56,786 nt of DNA, taken from the IMG/VR virus record IMGVR_UViG_3300046453_000187, positions 1 through 56,786 of that record; one strand, given 5' to 3'. A model generated the notes under the pieces. That model ran no database searches and was not told the origin of the DNA. It was given only the letters and a program-made list of their open reading frames with translations. Below, piece by piece: positions 31,223-39,992 of this stretch. The position numbers and the translations under genes are program-made. Each line of letters begins with the position of its first letter. The first letter of the stretch is position 1. The stretch is from a virus.

Positions 31223-33394
31223 ATGGCTGATGAAAAGCAAAGTCCATCCGACAAGCAAAAGGCCAGAGAGAATTGGGCTCGTTATGAGTATGGGCTAAAT
31301 CGCGGTCACGCTGACTACATCGACCAGGCGCGGCAGTGCGAAGACTTCTATCTGGGCGGCGGATGTCAGTGGACTGTTCAGGACAGGCAGGTCCTTGCCG
31401 CATCAGGCCGCCCCGCGCTTGAGTTCAACCAGATCAAGAACAAGGTCAATTCCGCCGCCGGATATCAGATCGGCAACCGTATGGATATTGGCTTCCGGCC
31501 TCGCGCCGGTGCTGCAGATGCCGAGACTGCCAGTACGCTATCGAAGCTCGCAATGCAGGTCGCTGACAACGTTCAGCTCCACTTCAAGGAAAGCGAAGTA
31601 TTCCGAGATGGCCTTATCCAGCAGCGCGGCTACTTTGATGTCCGCATGAGCTACGCCGACACCATTCTGGGCGAAGTCGCCGTGGACGTGCTCGACCCCC
31701 TGGACGTGATCCCTGACCCGGATGCCAACAGCTACAACCCTGACGACTGGGCTGATGTGATCATCAATCGCAATCTCACGATGGACGAGATCGAGGTCCT
31801 GTACGGCACTGGCTCAACCAAAAAGATCGATGAAGACGAGATGTCCGGGTCGGTATTCGGCAATGAGAGTATTGATAGCGAAGCTGAGCGTAACGGTTTC
31901 GGCAATGACGACACCGGCATCGCCGACTACTCGCTGGCGGATGGCAAGGACAAATCCACAAAGCGCTATCGCGTCATTGATCGTCAGTTTTGGCAGATGG
32001 ATAAGGCCAAGGTGATCGTGACGGCTACCGGTGACATCCGACTCATTGAAAACATGAGCGAGCAAGCCGTAGCGGCGATGGTGGAGCAGGGCGGGGTAAC
32101 TACAGAGCGCCGCACTAAGCGAGTCCGCTGGCTGATCACAACCCAGGACCAGGTCCTGCATGATGACTGGTCACCATTCAGTCATTTCACGGTCGTGCCT
32201 TTCTTCCCAACATTTCGTCGCGGCAAGACGCGGGGTATTGTTGATGACGCTATCGGTCCCCAGCAGTTGGTCAACAAGTCGATGAGTGCATTCCTGCACA
32301 CCATCAGCACTTCTGCGAACAGCGGATGGATGAGTGTCGCAGGGACCATGGCGAACATGCGCGACGATGAGCTTGCTGATCGGGGCGCAGAGACCGGCCT
32401 TCATATCGTGCTCAAGAAAGATACCAAGGCCGAGGACCGGCCGCAGAAGATCGCGCCAAACCAAGTGCCGAGTGGGATTGACCGATTCATTGACCGGTCT
32501 GTGGCAATGCTTGAACAGTCCACTGGTGTTAACGAGGCGATGTCAGGCAACCAGGGTAATGAGGTGTCCGGGATAGCCATTCAGACCCGTCAGTTCGCCG
32601 CACAACAGCAATTGGCAGTGCCCTTGGACAACCTTGCCAGAACACGTGGAATGCTCGCCAAGCGCATGCTGGAGATGTTCCAGCAGTTCTACGATCAGCC
32701 TCGCATCATACGGATTACTGAAACTGATCCTCGCGGCGTTGAATCCACAGCCGAGCTGCCTCTGAACTGGCCCGCGGCAGACGATCGGATTCTGAATGAT
32801 CTGACCATCGGCGAGTACGACGTAATTGTCACCGAGGCGCCAGCGCAGATCACGTTTGAGAACAGCCAATTCCTTCAGGCGATTGAGCTCAACGAGAAAG
32901 GGGCAAACATCCCTTGGTCGTTCATCATTGGCTATTCAAATCTTGCCAATAAGCAAGAGATTATCGATGCCATGGAGCAGCAACCCGCCCCGCCAGTAGA
33001 TCCAACTCTACAGGCCAAGGCAGAGCTGCTGTCCGCTCAGGGGCAGAAGGCTCAAGCAGATGCGTCCAAGGCGCAGACCGGCGTTGAGCTGGCCCGAGCC
33101 CAGATCGACCAAGTTAAGGCTGAGACCGTCGCCAAGTCAGTTGAATCCGTCTATTCAGCCATTCAAACGGCAGGCGTTATCGCGATGCAGCCCGCCACAT
33201 CGAATCTGGCAGACGCGATCCTGTTGTCATCGAATTACGTAGATCACGACGCGGCGCCGATCGTGCCTGAGTACGACGGCTCGGTGTTGTCGGCCGAATT
33301 GCCAACAAATACCAATCCATTAACACCAGCGAATCCAGGCGTTGGCCTGAATGCCGGTATCGAAACCCCAACGATCGAAGGAGTTCCAGCATGA
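31223..33394 (+). CDS. Portal protein, P22-like
   Basis: A 723-residue protein of the P22 portal type: long, with the N-terminal EDFYLGGGCQWTVQDRQVL, DPLDVIPDPDA in the core, and a helical Ala/Gln-rich barrel-like C-terminal region (about 590-640: AKAELLSAQGQKAQADASKA). It forms the DNA-entry vertex and binds the terminase. Confidence 0.93.
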   Translation: MADEKQSPSDKQKARENWARYEYGLNRGHADYIDQARQCEDFYLGGGCQWTVQDRQVLAASGRPALEFNQIKNKVNSAAGYQIGNRMDIGFRPRAGAADAETASTLSKLAMQVADNVQLHFKESEVFRDGLIQQRGYFDVRMSYADTILGEVAVDVLDPLDVIPDPDANSYNPDDWADVIINRNLTMDEIEVLYGTGSTKKIDEDEMSGSVFGNESIDSEAERNGFGNDDTGIADYSLADGKDKSTKRYRVIDRQFWQMDKAKVIVTATGDIRLIENMSEQAVAAMVEQGGVTTERRTKRVRWLITTQDQVLHDDWSPFSHFTVVPFFPTFRRGKTRGIVDDAIGPQQLVNKSMSAFLHTISTSANSGWMSVAGTMANMRDDELADRGAETGLHIVLKKDTKAEDRPQKIAPNQVPSGIDRFIDRSVAMLEQSTGVNEAMSGNQGNEVSGIAIQTRQFAAQQQLAVPLDNLARTRGMLAKRMLEMFQQFYDQPRIIRITETDPRGVESTAELPLNWPAADDRILNDLTIGEYDVIVTEAPAQITFENSQFLQAIELNEKGANIPWSFIIGYSNLANKQEIIDAMEQQPAPPVDPTLQAKAELLSAQGQKAQADASKAQTGVELARAQIDQVKAETVAKSVESVYSAIQTAGVIAMQPATSNLADAILLSSNYVDHDAAPIVPEYDGSVLSAELPTNTNPLTPANPGVGLNAGIETPTIEGVPA

Positions 33395-33555
33395 AGCCAG
33401 TAGCGGATTCGGACAGTGACAAAAGGTGGCAGACAGAAGATGACCTGCGCACCTTGCAGCGCGCGGCAGAAATCAACAAAGACGCCAAGCGAATGGCCGC
33501 CTGTAAGGCTCTTGCCAAGGAAAAACTTGGCGAGCTCAAGGCCATCGCTGACTAA
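33391..33555 (+). CDS. Small protein after the portal gene
   Basis: A 54-residue charged helical protein (MKPVADSDSDKRWQ ... LGELKAIAD) that begins at the ATGA overlap with the portal stop, with GAAGGAG upstream. Function unknown; a small ORF here is plausible in this phage group. Confidence 0.7.
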   Translation: MKPVADSDSDKRWQTEDDLRTLQRAAEINKDAKRMAACKALAKEKLGELKAIAD

Positions 33556-33580
33556 CCAATAGCAATCAATGGGGCAGAAC

Positions 33581-34522
33581 ATGAAAACCGACCAAGCAGC
33601 AGTAGCAGAAACTCCAGAAGAAATTGAAGCGCGCCTTAAGCAGGAGGCCATCGACAGCGGTGAGGACTTCGCGCCATCAGGTGACGGCCTGGCCGACTCG
33701 GGCGAAGGCAGTGGCGCCACCAAGCCAAATGCTGATGGCGCGATTGACGCTGAGTTCCTCGAGGCTTTGGCCGGTGAAGAGAAGCCGAAGATGATCCCTC
33801 ACGCCCGCTTCAATGAAGTGAATGAGGAGAGCAAGGAGCGCGCAAGACGCATCCAGGAGCTGGAACTGGCCCTGGCAAGAATGGAGGGCAAGGCTGAAGC
33901 CTCGGCACCAAAACCTGAAAAGAAAGACGATGCCAAGGCCGATGCGTATGACTTCGATGCTGCCGAGGACCTTTATTCTGCGGCAATCCTCGATGGCGAC
34001 CCATCAAAAGCCAAGGCGATCCGCGCCGAGATCCGCAAGCACGAACAGGCCGACTTCGAAGCCCGCGCAGAGGCATTGGCTGACAAGCGTTACGACACTC
34101 GCAGGGCAGAGGATGAGGCCAAACGCACAAAGCTGGAGTTTGAGCTGGAGCTGAGCAAGGCATACCAGGCATATCCATTTCTTGATGGCAGCAGCGCAGA
34201 GCCGAATGCTGCCGCCATCGAAGAAACCATGGTCTGGACTCAGTACTTCCTGAATAAAGGCAAGACATCTGCGGAGGCGCTCTCGGCAGCAGTGGCTAAG
34301 GTCGGCCCAGCTCACGCACCAAAAGAGTCTGTGCAGGCTGCCAAGACTGAAGCACCCAAGGTCGACGTGAAGCTAGGCATGGACAGGGCAGGGAAGATTC
34401 CAGCCAAGCCTGAAGGCATCGGTGAGCGAGCAAGCACCGTGGACGTCAGCAAGATGTCCGCCAAAGACATCAAGGCACTGCCTTCAGACGTAGAGGCTCG
34501 GCTTGCCGGCGATGTCGTTTAG
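33581..34522 (+). CDS. Scaffolding-like protein
   Basis: A 313-residue acidic, highly charged helical protein between portal and capsid genes, the usual scaffold position. Residues about 75-115 are coiled coil (EESKERARRIQELELAL), and a Lys/Pro-rich C-terminus follows. It should direct procapsid assembly and then leave. The ATG at 33581 is preferred (GGGG seven bases before); 33569 is possible. Confidence 0.75.
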   Translation: MKTDQAAVAETPEEIEARLKQEAIDSGEDFAPSGDGLADSGEGSGATKPNADGAIDAEFLEALAGEEKPKMIPHARFNEVNEESKERARRIQELELALARMEGKAEASAPKPEKKDDAKADAYDFDAAEDLYSAAILDGDPSKAKAIRAEIRKHEQADFEARAEALADKRYDTRRAEDEAKRTKLEFELELSKAYQAYPFLDGSSAEPNAAAIEETMVWTQYFLNKGKTSAEALSAAVAKVGPAHAPKESVQAAKTEAPKVDVKLGMDRAGKIPAKPEGIGERASTVDVSKMSAKDIKALPSDVEARLAGDVV

Positions 34523-34546
34523 TTGACAGGCCGATCCAGTCACATA
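34523..34546 (+). promoter_or_regulatory. Late-motif copy E, before the capsid gene
   Basis: TTG at 34523-34525 (as TTGACA), 12 bases, AGTCACATA at 34538-34546. It begins on the base after the scaffold stop codon. About 220 bases of leader follow before the capsid ATG, with a hairpin CACCG-AGTCA-CGGTG near 34636. Confidence 0.75.
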
Positions 34547-34766
34547 ATTTGCACCTTGCAGTAGCCATCGGGACAGGGACGTCAACTCCGCTCAAGCGGC
34601 ATTGATACAGGAACCAACAGGCTGCTGCTCGCTCACCGAGTCACGGTGTTCTCGCCGACAGGGCGTAAAGCTGACCAGATTCGAGCGCATCAGGAGCGTA
34701 CAAACCTGTCCTCGCAAGGGTGGCGACATACCCAGAACCAACAGCCACCTTTATAGGAATGCCCTC

Positions 34767-35888
34767 ATGGCAGTTACCAACTTTGCGGCTCTGCAGCCGC
34801 AGCAAAAAGTGTACTGGTCCAAGAAAGTCTGGACCGAAGCCCGCGACGACATGTTCCTCAACAAATTCTTGGGCGATGGCACCTCCGCTGTCGTGCAGCA
34901 CATTACCGAGCTGACCCAGACCGAAAAGGGCACCTCCGCCCTGATGGCGATGGTTGCTGATCTGGTCGGTGACGGCGTCACTGGTGACAACTGGCGCGAA
35001 GGTAACGAGGAAGAGATGTCCTCCTCGTGGCAGGAAATCAACATCGATCTGATTTCCAACCAGGTGCGCGACAAGGGCAAGCTGTCCAACCAACAGTCGG
35101 TTATCGATTTCCGCCGCATGGCGAAGGATCGTCTGGCCTACTGGCTGGCGAACCGCGTCGACGAACTCGCGATTCTCACTCTTTCTGGCATTTCCTACAG
35201 TTTCAATACTGATGGTAGTGCCCGTGTCGGGTCGTCGTTCCCAGGTCTGTCTTTTGCCGCCGACGTGAGTGCCCCCTCATCCAAGCGGTATTTGACCTGG
35301 AACGGCACTGATTTGGTACCGGGCGACAACACCACGATCACTTCCGCAGGTTTGCCGAAGTACAAAATGATCGTGGATCTGATCGCTTACGCCAAAAGCC
35401 ATTACATCCGTCCTGTGACGTCGAATGGCAAGAAGTACTACGTGCTGCTGGTTCAGCCTGGCACCTTGGCGGCCCTGAAAATGGATCCGCTGTGGCAGAA
35501 CGGCCTGACCAATGCTGGCGTGCGTGGCGACCAAAATCCTTGGTTCACTGGCGCGACCGTGACCGTGGACGGCGCAATCATCCACGAATCGAACATGGTC
35601 TACAGCACCACCGGCGCTGCATCGGGCTCGAAGTGGGGTGCTGGCGGCCTCGTCAACGGTACTCGCACTCTGCTGCTCGGCGCTCAGGCCCTGGGCTTTG
35701 CCGATATCGAACAGGAAGGTCGCACCGCCTGGGTAGAAAAACTTTTCGATTACGACAGCAAGATGGGTATCTCCATCGATCGCTTCGTAGGATTCGTCAA
35801 ACCCAAGTTCTATAGCACTCACGACAAGTCGGTTGAAGACTTCGGCGTGATCGCAGTGGACCACTACCTGCCGAACTCTGGCCAGTAA
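34767..35888 (+). CDS. Major capsid protein, N4-gp56-like family
   Basis: A 373-residue capsid subunit. The N-terminus (MAVTNFAALQPQQKVYWSKK) and conserved inner part (DNWREGNEEEMSSSWQEI, NQVRDKGKLSNQQS) fit the N4-gp56/P22-coat-like HK97-fold group. The start at 34767 follows AGGAA; the upstream in-frame region to 34602 is the untranslated leader. A private late motif and long leader suit a very highly expressed gene. Confidence 0.92.
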   Translation: MAVTNFAALQPQQKVYWSKKVWTEARDDMFLNKFLGDGTSAVVQHITELTQTEKGTSALMAMVADLVGDGVTGDNWREGNEEEMSSSWQEINIDLISNQVRDKGKLSNQQSVIDFRRMAKDRLAYWLANRVDELAILTLSGISYSFNTDGSARVGSSFPGLSFAADVSAPSSKRYLTWNGTDLVPGDNTTITSAGLPKYKMIVDLIAYAKSHYIRPVTSNGKKYYVLLVQPGTLAALKMDPLWQNGLTNAGVRGDQNPWFTGATVTVDGAIIHESNMVYSTTGAASGSKWGAGGLVNGTRTLLLGAQALGFADIEQEGRTAWVEKLFDYDSKMGISIDRFVGFVKPKFYSTHDKSVEDFGVIAVDHYLPNSGQ

Positions 35889-35898
35889 GGAGCAGACC

Positions 35899-36294
35899 AT
35901 GAACATTTTTGTCTATGAGCGCCAATGGCCTCTGGTTGGCTATCAGGATCTGGTTCCGGCCGACTTCGCATCAGCGGCTGCCGTCAACATTGCGGGCCTC
36001 CCGCAAGGCGCGACCATCACCCATGCATGGATTGACGTGAAGGTGGCCTTCAACTCGGCCACCACCGGCACTCTGAGCATCGGTGACGCCGCCTTGGCAA
36101 CCCGCTACGGCAATGCCATCGACGTTAAAACCACTGGCCGTAAGGCCTTGGCTAACGCCGCAGGCTTTACCACTCCGGGCGCTGGTCAGTTGGTCGCTAC
36201 GTTCGCTCAAACCGGAACTGCCGCCACTGCTGGCCAGGCGCGCGTGTACTTCCAGTATGTCGTCGAGCGTAAAGCTGACGAGATCCAGGATTGA
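35899..36294 (+). CDS. Putative capsid decoration or head protein
   Basis: A 131-residue beta-rich protein (TTGTLSIGDAALATRYG ... ARVYFQYVVERK) right after the capsid gene with AAGGAG upstream. Position and composition suggest a head decoration or cement protein; no family recognised. Confidence 0.65.
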   Translation: MNIFVYERQWPLVGYQDLVPADFASAAAVNIAGLPQGATITHAWIDVKVAFNSATTGTLSIGDAALATRYGNAIDVKTTGRKALANAAGFTTPGAGQLVATFAQTGTAATAGQARVYFQYVVERKADEIQD

Positions 36295-36313
36295 TTCAAA
36301 GCTGATCCATGTC

Positions 36314-36331
36314 GCCCCGGCTCGCCGGGGC
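36314..36331 (+). other. GC-rich hairpin between head genes
   Basis: GCCCCGG-CTCG-CCGGGGC, a seven-pair stem without a T tract. It may stabilise or separate the capsid-region message; not a clear terminator. Confidence 0.5.
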
Positions 36332-36357
36332 TTCACCAACAATGAGGGGCAAAAAAG

Positions 36358-36744
36358 ATGTCTGACGAACTCCGCTTCAATCCGCCTGCTGGCATGAATT
36401 CGCTCTCCATTGTCACGCTTTCCGGTCACAGCATGTGCGTACATCGCACTAATCCTGTGGACGATCTGCCTGGCACCGCTGTTTCTGTGCGATTCCGTAA
36501 GGAAGCCATCAGTAAGGGCTGCGTACCTGTGGGCGTCGAGGTCGATGAAGACGAGGAGGAGGGTGACAGCAAGGCAACCCTCATCCTGAAGGCCGTAGAG
36601 GCCGTCATTGATCGTAATGACGCCGATGAAGTTGACGCCACCGGCCGGCCAAAGTTGGCCGCAGTGAAGAAGCAGGCAGGCTTTGGCGTGACTAAAGCTG
36701 AGATGGATGTAGCTTTTGAAGCCTTCGAAAAGTCGCTGGCATAA
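36358..36744 (+). CDS. Putative head protein
   Basis: A 128-residue protein. Its first part (SLSIVTLSGHSMCVHR) is beta-rich, an acidic stretch (VEVDEDEEEGD) follows, and the C-terminus is helical. Located between capsid and connector genes. Function unknown. Confidence 0.65.
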   Translation: MSDELRFNPPAGMNSLSIVTLSGHSMCVHRTNPVDDLPGTAVSVRFRKEAISKGCVPVGVEVDEDEEEGDSKATLILKAVEAVIDRNDADEVDATGRPKLAAVKKQAGFGVTKAEMDVAFEAFEKSLA

Positions 36745-36747
36745 GAC

Positions 36748-37410
36748 ATGGCCTACGAAACCGTCGCTAAACTCATTGAAGCCTTCCGTGAAGACGAGAA
36801 GGACGCCGTCGAGCCATTTTTCTGGTCCGATAAACAGCTTGTACGCTGGGTGAATGAGGGGTTGACGGTTTTCGCCGAGGAGTCGCGCAGCATTTACGAT
36901 GAGGAAAGCCTCGTCACCGAGATTCCCTACGGCATCGAAGAGCACAAATTCACCCTCGATCCCTGCATCATCGATGTTGTGGATGCATGGGTCGACGGCC
37001 AGCCGCACTGCCGCCTGACGCGCTTGGCCACTGGGTTCGGCAACGCCTTCCGGGGCGGGTACTGGCTGGCCTACAGCGGCTGTTCGTCACACTTCCATTT
37101 CAACCCTGCCGGCCTGCTGATACTGCATCCGAAGCCGTCTGCCGCCGGTGCGGTGCGCCTGCAGGTGATCCGCCGTCCGCTCCGCGATCTGGAAAAATGC
37201 GACAAGGTTCCGGACATGCTTCCCGCTGATCGCCGTCACTTGCTGTCATACATGGCCTACAAGGCCTACCGTGTGAACGAGGGTGATACCTACAGCATTG
37301 AATCCTCGGACAACCATCTCGCTCGCTTCATGCAGGCCTGCCAGAAAGTCTTGGAGTCCTCGATCCTGCGCCGAGGGGCGTGTAACCGGCCGATCAGGAG
37401 TTACTTTTGA
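36748..37410 (+). CDS. Head-tail adaptor-like protein
   Basis: A 220-residue protein in the position of P22 gp4-type adaptors. The N-terminal helices (AKLIEAFREDEKDAVEPFFW, QLVRWVNEGLTVFAEES) and a conserved helical end (LPADRRHLLSYMAYKAYRVN) resemble podovirus connector proteins bound to the portal. Confidence 0.75.
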   Translation: MAYETVAKLIEAFREDEKDAVEPFFWSDKQLVRWVNEGLTVFAEESRSIYDEESLVTEIPYGIEEHKFTLDPCIIDVVDAWVDGQPHCRLTRLATGFGNAFRGGYWLAYSGCSSHFHFNPAGLLILHPKPSAAGAVRLQVIRRPLRDLEKCDKVPDMLPADRRHLLSYMAYKAYRVNEGDTYSIESSDNHLARFMQACQKVLESSILRRGACNRPIRSYF

Positions 37411-38621
37411 TGACCGGGTCCAGCCCGGTGTTGCGCGGCCCTTGGCCTGTAGGCATCAACAACAAGTCCAACGAAAAGGCTGTTCCTGAAGGCTCTGTGC
37501 GCGACTCGATCAACTATGACCCTGCCGTCGATGGTGTTCTTCGGGCTCGCACCGGCTACCAGAAGGTTCTGCCTGGGGCGAATATTCGCGGCGCGTTGGC
37601 GGTAGGCGATCACGTCCTCGTTGCGGATGGCGAAAGCCTTGTCTTATTCAATACCGAGACAAGCTCGTCAACCGTTCTTCAGTCCATCGCGGGTTCCGGG
37701 CGCTTTGCTGGAGCGGTTCTGAATGACGAACTGTTTTTTTGCACAGAGAACGAAACGCTTCGCTATAAAAATGGCGTGCTGCGCCGGTGGGGCGTGCCTA
37801 CCGTAACGAACCAACCTGTTCCGGCCATTGGCTCTGGCGCATTGCAGGCTGGCACATACCAGTGCGCCGCCACGTTTGTCGACGCTCACGGCGATGAGGG
37901 CGGAACCACAAACTCAATCATCATCACGGTGCCTGCTGGCAGCTCCTTGCGTTTTCCCGCGCTGCTGCCTCCGCCTGGCGGTCGAGTGCGCCTGTATGTC
38001 GGCTCTGTGAATGGCGGGACTCCATACCTGCAGTATGACGGTGACAGCGACTACACCTGTTCGAGCATCAACGATGCAACTGCCCGACTTGAGACCCAGT
38101 TCATGCAAGAGCCAACGCCAGGCGATCGCATAGAGGCTCATAACGGTGTGGTTCTGACGGCTGACGGCTCACTCCTTCATATGAGTCTCCCGCTTCGCCC
38201 GCATCTGCGAAGTGCCATCAAGGGATGGTTTCAGTTCCCCTCCCAGGTCGACATGGTGATATCGGGAGACGGCGGCGTGTTCGTTTCAGCCGACAAGACC
38301 TACTTCCTGACTGATATCGAAAGCCAGAACCCGGGCAGCAGGAAAATATTCGACTTCGGCGCTCTGCGAGGAAGCGAAACCAAGGGATTGCGCACGGATG
38401 TCATGTGGATGACCCGCTACGGGCTGGCTAAGAGTGACGGCCTTGGCAATGCCACTCTCTTGAGTGAGGCAAATTTCGTCCCCGATTTGGCGTCGGCGGG
38501 CCATTCAACGCTGCTTGAAAGCAATGGCAGCCAAATGGTCGTCACGACCATGCAAGCCGTAAAAGGCCCAAACCCCCTCGCCGCGAGCGATACCTACGAC
38601 GTGGAGATCGTAAACCCATGA
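37410..38621 (+). CDS. Virion stabilisation or tail-hub-like protein
   Basis: A 403-residue, beta-rich protein with repeated short blade-like elements (GALAVGDHVLVADGESLVLF, FAGAVLNDELFFC, GGVFVSADKTYFLT) that suggest a propeller. It occupies the place of P22 gp10-type needle-proximal proteins. One-base stop/start overlap with the adaptor gene. Confidence 0.65.
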   Translation: MTGSSPVLRGPWPVGINNKSNEKAVPEGSVRDSINYDPAVDGVLRARTGYQKVLPGANIRGALAVGDHVLVADGESLVLFNTETSSSTVLQSIAGSGRFAGAVLNDELFFCTENETLRYKNGVLRRWGVPTVTNQPVPAIGSGALQAGTYQCAATFVDAHGDEGGTTNSIIITVPAGSSLRFPALLPPPGGRVRLYVGSVNGGTPYLQYDGDSDYTCSSINDATARLETQFMQEPTPGDRIEAHNGVVLTADGSLLHMSLPLRPHLRSAIKGWFQFPSQVDMVISGDGGVFVSADKTYFLTDIESQNPGSRKIFDFGALRGSETKGLRTDVMWMTRYGLAKSDGLGNATLLSEANFVPDLASAGHSTLLESNGSQMVVTTMQAVKGPNPLAASDTYDVEIVNP

Positions 38622-39139
38622 GCAACCGAGAACACAACGAGCAGGCCTTGCCCCTGGGCTTTGTCTACACCGCGGAGGTGTTGGACGAGAACGGTAACGT
38701 CACCGAATCGCAGACCGTTAAGAACATCATTCCTCAGGTTGGTGTGAATCATATTGTCGGCCTGATCCGTGGTAGCACTACTACTATTTCTAGTTGGTAT
38801 GTCGGCGTGTACGAGGGCAACTATGTTCCAGCCTCGGGAACCACGGCGGCAAATCTGCAGACCGACGCCCAAGAGTCTGTCGCCTACAGCGAGATCACCC
38901 GCCCTGAATGGCAGGATGTCTATGACGGCACGCAGCTAATCAGCAACCTTGCCAACCGTGCAGAGTTCACCTTCACGGCTACCAAACGCATTTACGGCGG
39001 CTTTATCTCGGCCAATAGCGCCAAAGGATCAAATACGGGCGTTTTACTATCGATTGCTCGCTTCGCATCGCCAATGGATGTCCCGGTCGGATCCGTTCTG
39101 CGTCTTGGCATCTCCATCACTATTATCCCAGCGTCCTGA
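38618..39139 (+). CDS. Virion protein of unknown role
   Basis: A 173-residue beta-rich protein (GFVYTAEVLDENGNVTESQT ... ISSWYVGVYEGNY). Coupled by ATGA overlap. Similar small proteins precede large tail genes in podoviruses; assignment by position only. Confidence 0.7.
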   Translation: MSNREHNEQALPLGFVYTAEVLDENGNVTESQTVKNIIPQVGVNHIVGLIRGSTTTISSWYVGVYEGNYVPASGTTAANLQTDAQESVAYSEITRPEWQDVYDGTQLISNLANRAEFTFTATKRIYGGFISANSAKGSNTGVLLSIARFASPMDVPVGSVLRLGISITIIPAS

Positions 39140-39149
39140 GGGTAGATCG

Positions 39150-39545
39150 ATGTCAATGTCTCCCGCAATTGCTCAGGACTCGCTCAGCTACTACTTCACC
39201 GCTGATTCGGTATCCACTCGTCCATCTGGCTGGGAGATCAGCCTGCACACCGGCAACCCAGGCGATGCCGGATTGGCAAACGAGGTCGCTGATTCTGCGT
39301 ACGCCCGCCGTCCCGCAACATTCAGGATCGAGGCAGCTGACGCCGCTGCGCCTCAAGCAGAGAACGCGGAAACAATCGCCTTCGCCAGCGCTGTCGACGG
39401 CTATACGGTCACTCATGTTGTCATTTGGGAAACCGCTAACGGTCGCCCTCTGGCTATCCAGCGCCTCATAACAGAAAAAGCTATTCCCGCCGGCAGTCCT
39501 GCTCAGTTCTTGCCGGGTGAACTCATCGTTGGAGGTCGTAACTAA
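39150..39545 (+). CDS. Virion protein of unknown role
   Basis: A 131-residue protein (MSMSPAIAQDSLSYYF) with GWEISLHTGNPGDAG near residue 28, a motif seen in phage tail and putative fibre-base proteins. GAGGG precedes the start at 39150; the upstream reading frame is a shadow of the previous gene. Confidence 0.7.
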   Translation: MSMSPAIAQDSLSYYFTADSVSTRPSGWEISLHTGNPGDAGLANEVADSAYARRPATFRIEAADAAAPQAENAETIAFASAVDGYTVTHVVIWETANGRPLAIQRLITEKAIPAGSPAQFLPGELIVGGRN

Positions 39546-39982
39546 TGAAACGAAGCACTGGCTTTCGCAATGCCATGCTCAGCACTGGCGCTATTCCATC
39601 CCTGAGTGGACTGGTTATCAAAATATTCAACGGAGCAACCATCCCTGCGTCGGCTGATGATGCGCTTGCGTCCGGGACGACCCTCCTATGTACCGTCACG
39701 GTCGGTGATACCGGTGTTGGTCTGACATTTGGCGCGCCAAGCGGCGGCCAGGTCTCCAAAAACACCGGTGAGATATGGTCCGGTACCGTGGTTGCAAATG
39801 GCACGGCCAATTTTTTCCGCATGGAGGCTGCGGCTGACGCCGGAGCGTCCTCGACAGCCAATGTTCGAATTCAGGGGACTGTCGGCCTGGATGGAGCGGA
39901 CATGAACTTCGGCAGTACCGCCCTCGTAGCGGGCAACCTTCGTCAAATCAATTTGTTCGTGCTGTCCATTAGTGCTGGCTGA
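39545..39982 (+). CDS. Virion protein of unknown role
   Basis: A 145-residue beta-rich, Gly/Ala/Thr-rich protein (NAMLSTGAIPSLSGLVIKIF ... GTVGLDGADMNFGS). Overlaps the previous stop by one base. Probably part of the tail or capsid surface; no family recognised. Confidence 0.7.
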   Translation: MKRSTGFRNAMLSTGAIPSLSGLVIKIFNGATIPASADDALASGTTLLCTVTVGDTGVGLTFGAPSGGQVSKNTGEIWSGTVVANGTANFFRMEAAADAGASSTANVRIQGTVGLDGADMNFGSTALVAGNLRQINLFVLSISAG

Positions 39983-39992
39983 GGTGTAGACG